A DNA stretch of 64,000 nt from the NCBI RefSeq assembly GCF_002250055.1, contig NZ_CP018866.1, forward strand, positions 1,480,501-1,544,500, in the 5' to 3' direction. The translations under genes were made by a program, and so were the position numbers. A model generated the notes under the pieces. It saw nothing but the letters and a program-made list of their open reading frames with translations. It did no database searches and was not told where the DNA came from. This stretch comes from Sutcliffiella cohnii. GTDB lineage: Bacteria; Bacillota; Bacilli; Bacillales; Bacillaceae_I. Positions 63,269-64,000 of the stretch are shown one piece after another (the first letter of the stretch is position 1; each line of letters starts with the position of its first letter).

Positions 63269-64000
63269 TCAAGTATTGGGTTGATAATATTTACGTTTGG
63301 ACGATCTTAAATTGAAAGTACATAATATGACAGATAGGATCAACATCACCAAAGCACCAGTAATAACCGCGAATTGAATGGAAAAAATTTGGGCAAGAAG
63401 TGCTATAATAACCGTTGTTGTGATAACAAGTGTTGCTTCGACAAATTCATATAAACTACCTATTCTACCCATAACATCCTCAGGAATATTGTTCTGATAA
63501 AAAGTAAGAAAACCTGTATTGGCAAATGCAAGAAAGAAGGCAAGAATAAAAAAACCTAATGCAGCAATGATAAACGAATTAGAAAATGCATAAACGATAT
63601 AACCAACCGATACAAATGTTGAACCTACACCAATCATAATGGAAACTGCAATTTTCTTCACAAAAATGGTATTAATCAACGCTCCAACAATGATACCTGC
63701 ACCTGCAATGCTTACTAAAAATCCGTAGTCACTATCTGATAAACTAAGAACTTCTTTTGCGAAAGCTGCTTCTAATGAATCAACAGCAGCAGTCATAACA
63801 AAAACCGAACTAAACAAAAAGTAAATTAGCATTATATAAACGCTTTTCCTACTAAAATTCATTACGATGTGAAAATCTTTCTTCAATAATTGAATGGATA
63901 ACTTCTCACCATTATCAATAGCTTTTGACTGTTTTTCTACATTAGGCATGAGTAATGTAATTAATCCTGATAAAAATAATGCAATTGCATTAATGATAAT
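63269..64000 (-). CDS. MFS transporter, C-terminal part (cut by window end)
   Basis: The minus-strand frame is open to the last base of the window; before the first visible ATG (63949) it already reads a membrane segment (INAIALFLSGLITLL), so the gene starts beyond 64000. The visible 243 residues carry the second six-segment half: MLIYFLFSSVFVMTAAVDSL, FLVSIAGAGIIVGALINTIF, VGYIVYAF, FLTFYQNNIPEDVMGRIGSL and two final segments. The YQNNIPEDVMGRIGS loop is typical of the macrolide-efflux/enterobactin-exporter-like MFS group. Substrate unknown. Confidence 0.8.
   Translation of the reverse strand: MIINAIALFLSGLITLLMPNVEKQSKAIDNGEKLSIQLLKKDFHIVMNFSRKSVYIMLIYFLFSSVFVMTAAVDSLEAAFAKEVLSLSDSDYGFLVSIAGAGIIVGALINTIFVKKIAVSIMIGVGSTFVSVGYIVYAFSNSFIIAALGFFILAFFLAFANTGFLTFYQNNIPEDVMGRIGSLYEFVEATLVITTTVIIALLAQIFSIQFAVITGALVMLILSVILCTFNLRSSKRKYYQPNT

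Noticed and set aside
1..64000. CRISPR array or phage/integrative element signature
   Set aside because: No regularly spaced short repeats, no cas genes, integrase, recombinase or structural phage genes were seen; the dispersed palindromes are kilobases apart.

Overview
The window is low-GC DNA from a Bacillales (Bacillaceae-like) chromosome. The support is strong AAAGGAGG-type ribosome binding sites with some GTG/TTG starts, a B. subtilis-type fructosamine (frl) operon, ComK-family genes, PepF-like, Hpt and MarR/LysR genes, and AT-rich intergenic DNA. Genus cannot be fixed from sequence reading alone.

Layout. 1-5.3 kb: end of a Wadjet (type III-like) operon, jetA tail-jetB-jetC, with no jetD downstream but a nonsense-mutated nuclease remnant and a beta-propeller-like gene. 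6.2-6.7 kb: an atoE remnant between two copies of a dispersed 80-bp palindromic element. 6.9-16.3 kb: an intact fructosamine locus with GntR regulator, kinase, ABC transporter, epimerase, MFS carrier, two SIS-domain deglycases and a relic of a third, carrying three TGGTATATACCA operators. 16.5-19.7 kb: a GIY-YIG protein, a tRNA-like sequence with a small gene, and an M3 oligopeptidase.

20-59 kb is a dense defense island: Hachiman (hamAB); an unnamed pair joined at a G7 tract (winged-helix-like protein plus nuclease-like protein); a decayed zone holding two comK-family genes (one broken) and a second copy of the tRNA-like/small-gene cassette; a DUF262/HNH (GmrSD-like) protein; a complete type I R-M system with older hsdM relics beside it; a four-gene operon of GHKL ATPase, unknown protein, DUF6339-like protein and JAMM metalloprotease; a McrB-like AAA+ protein with an EVE domain plus nuclease partner and a PLD-helicase-DUF3427 protein; a NUDIX hydrolase; a phosphorothioate-binding-type SBD-HNH endonuclease; a MazG-like protein; and a second McrBC pair flanked by three related winged-helix genes, one dead.

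59.3-64 kb returns to ordinary chromosome: LysR and MarR regulators, hypoxanthine phosphoribosyltransferase, small membrane proteins and an MFS transporter cut by the window end.

Taken together the island offers several layers of attack on foreign DNA: plasmid control (Wadjet), helicase-nuclease defense (Hachiman), methylation-dependent restriction (type I), and restriction of modified DNA (GmrSD-like, two McrBC-like, SBD-HNH). The least explained parts are the GHKL/DUF6339/JAMM operon, the G7-joined pair, the duplicated tRNA-like cassette, and the same-orientation palindromic repeats that mark many of the decayed junctions. No CRISPR array, rRNA, transposase or integrase was seen.
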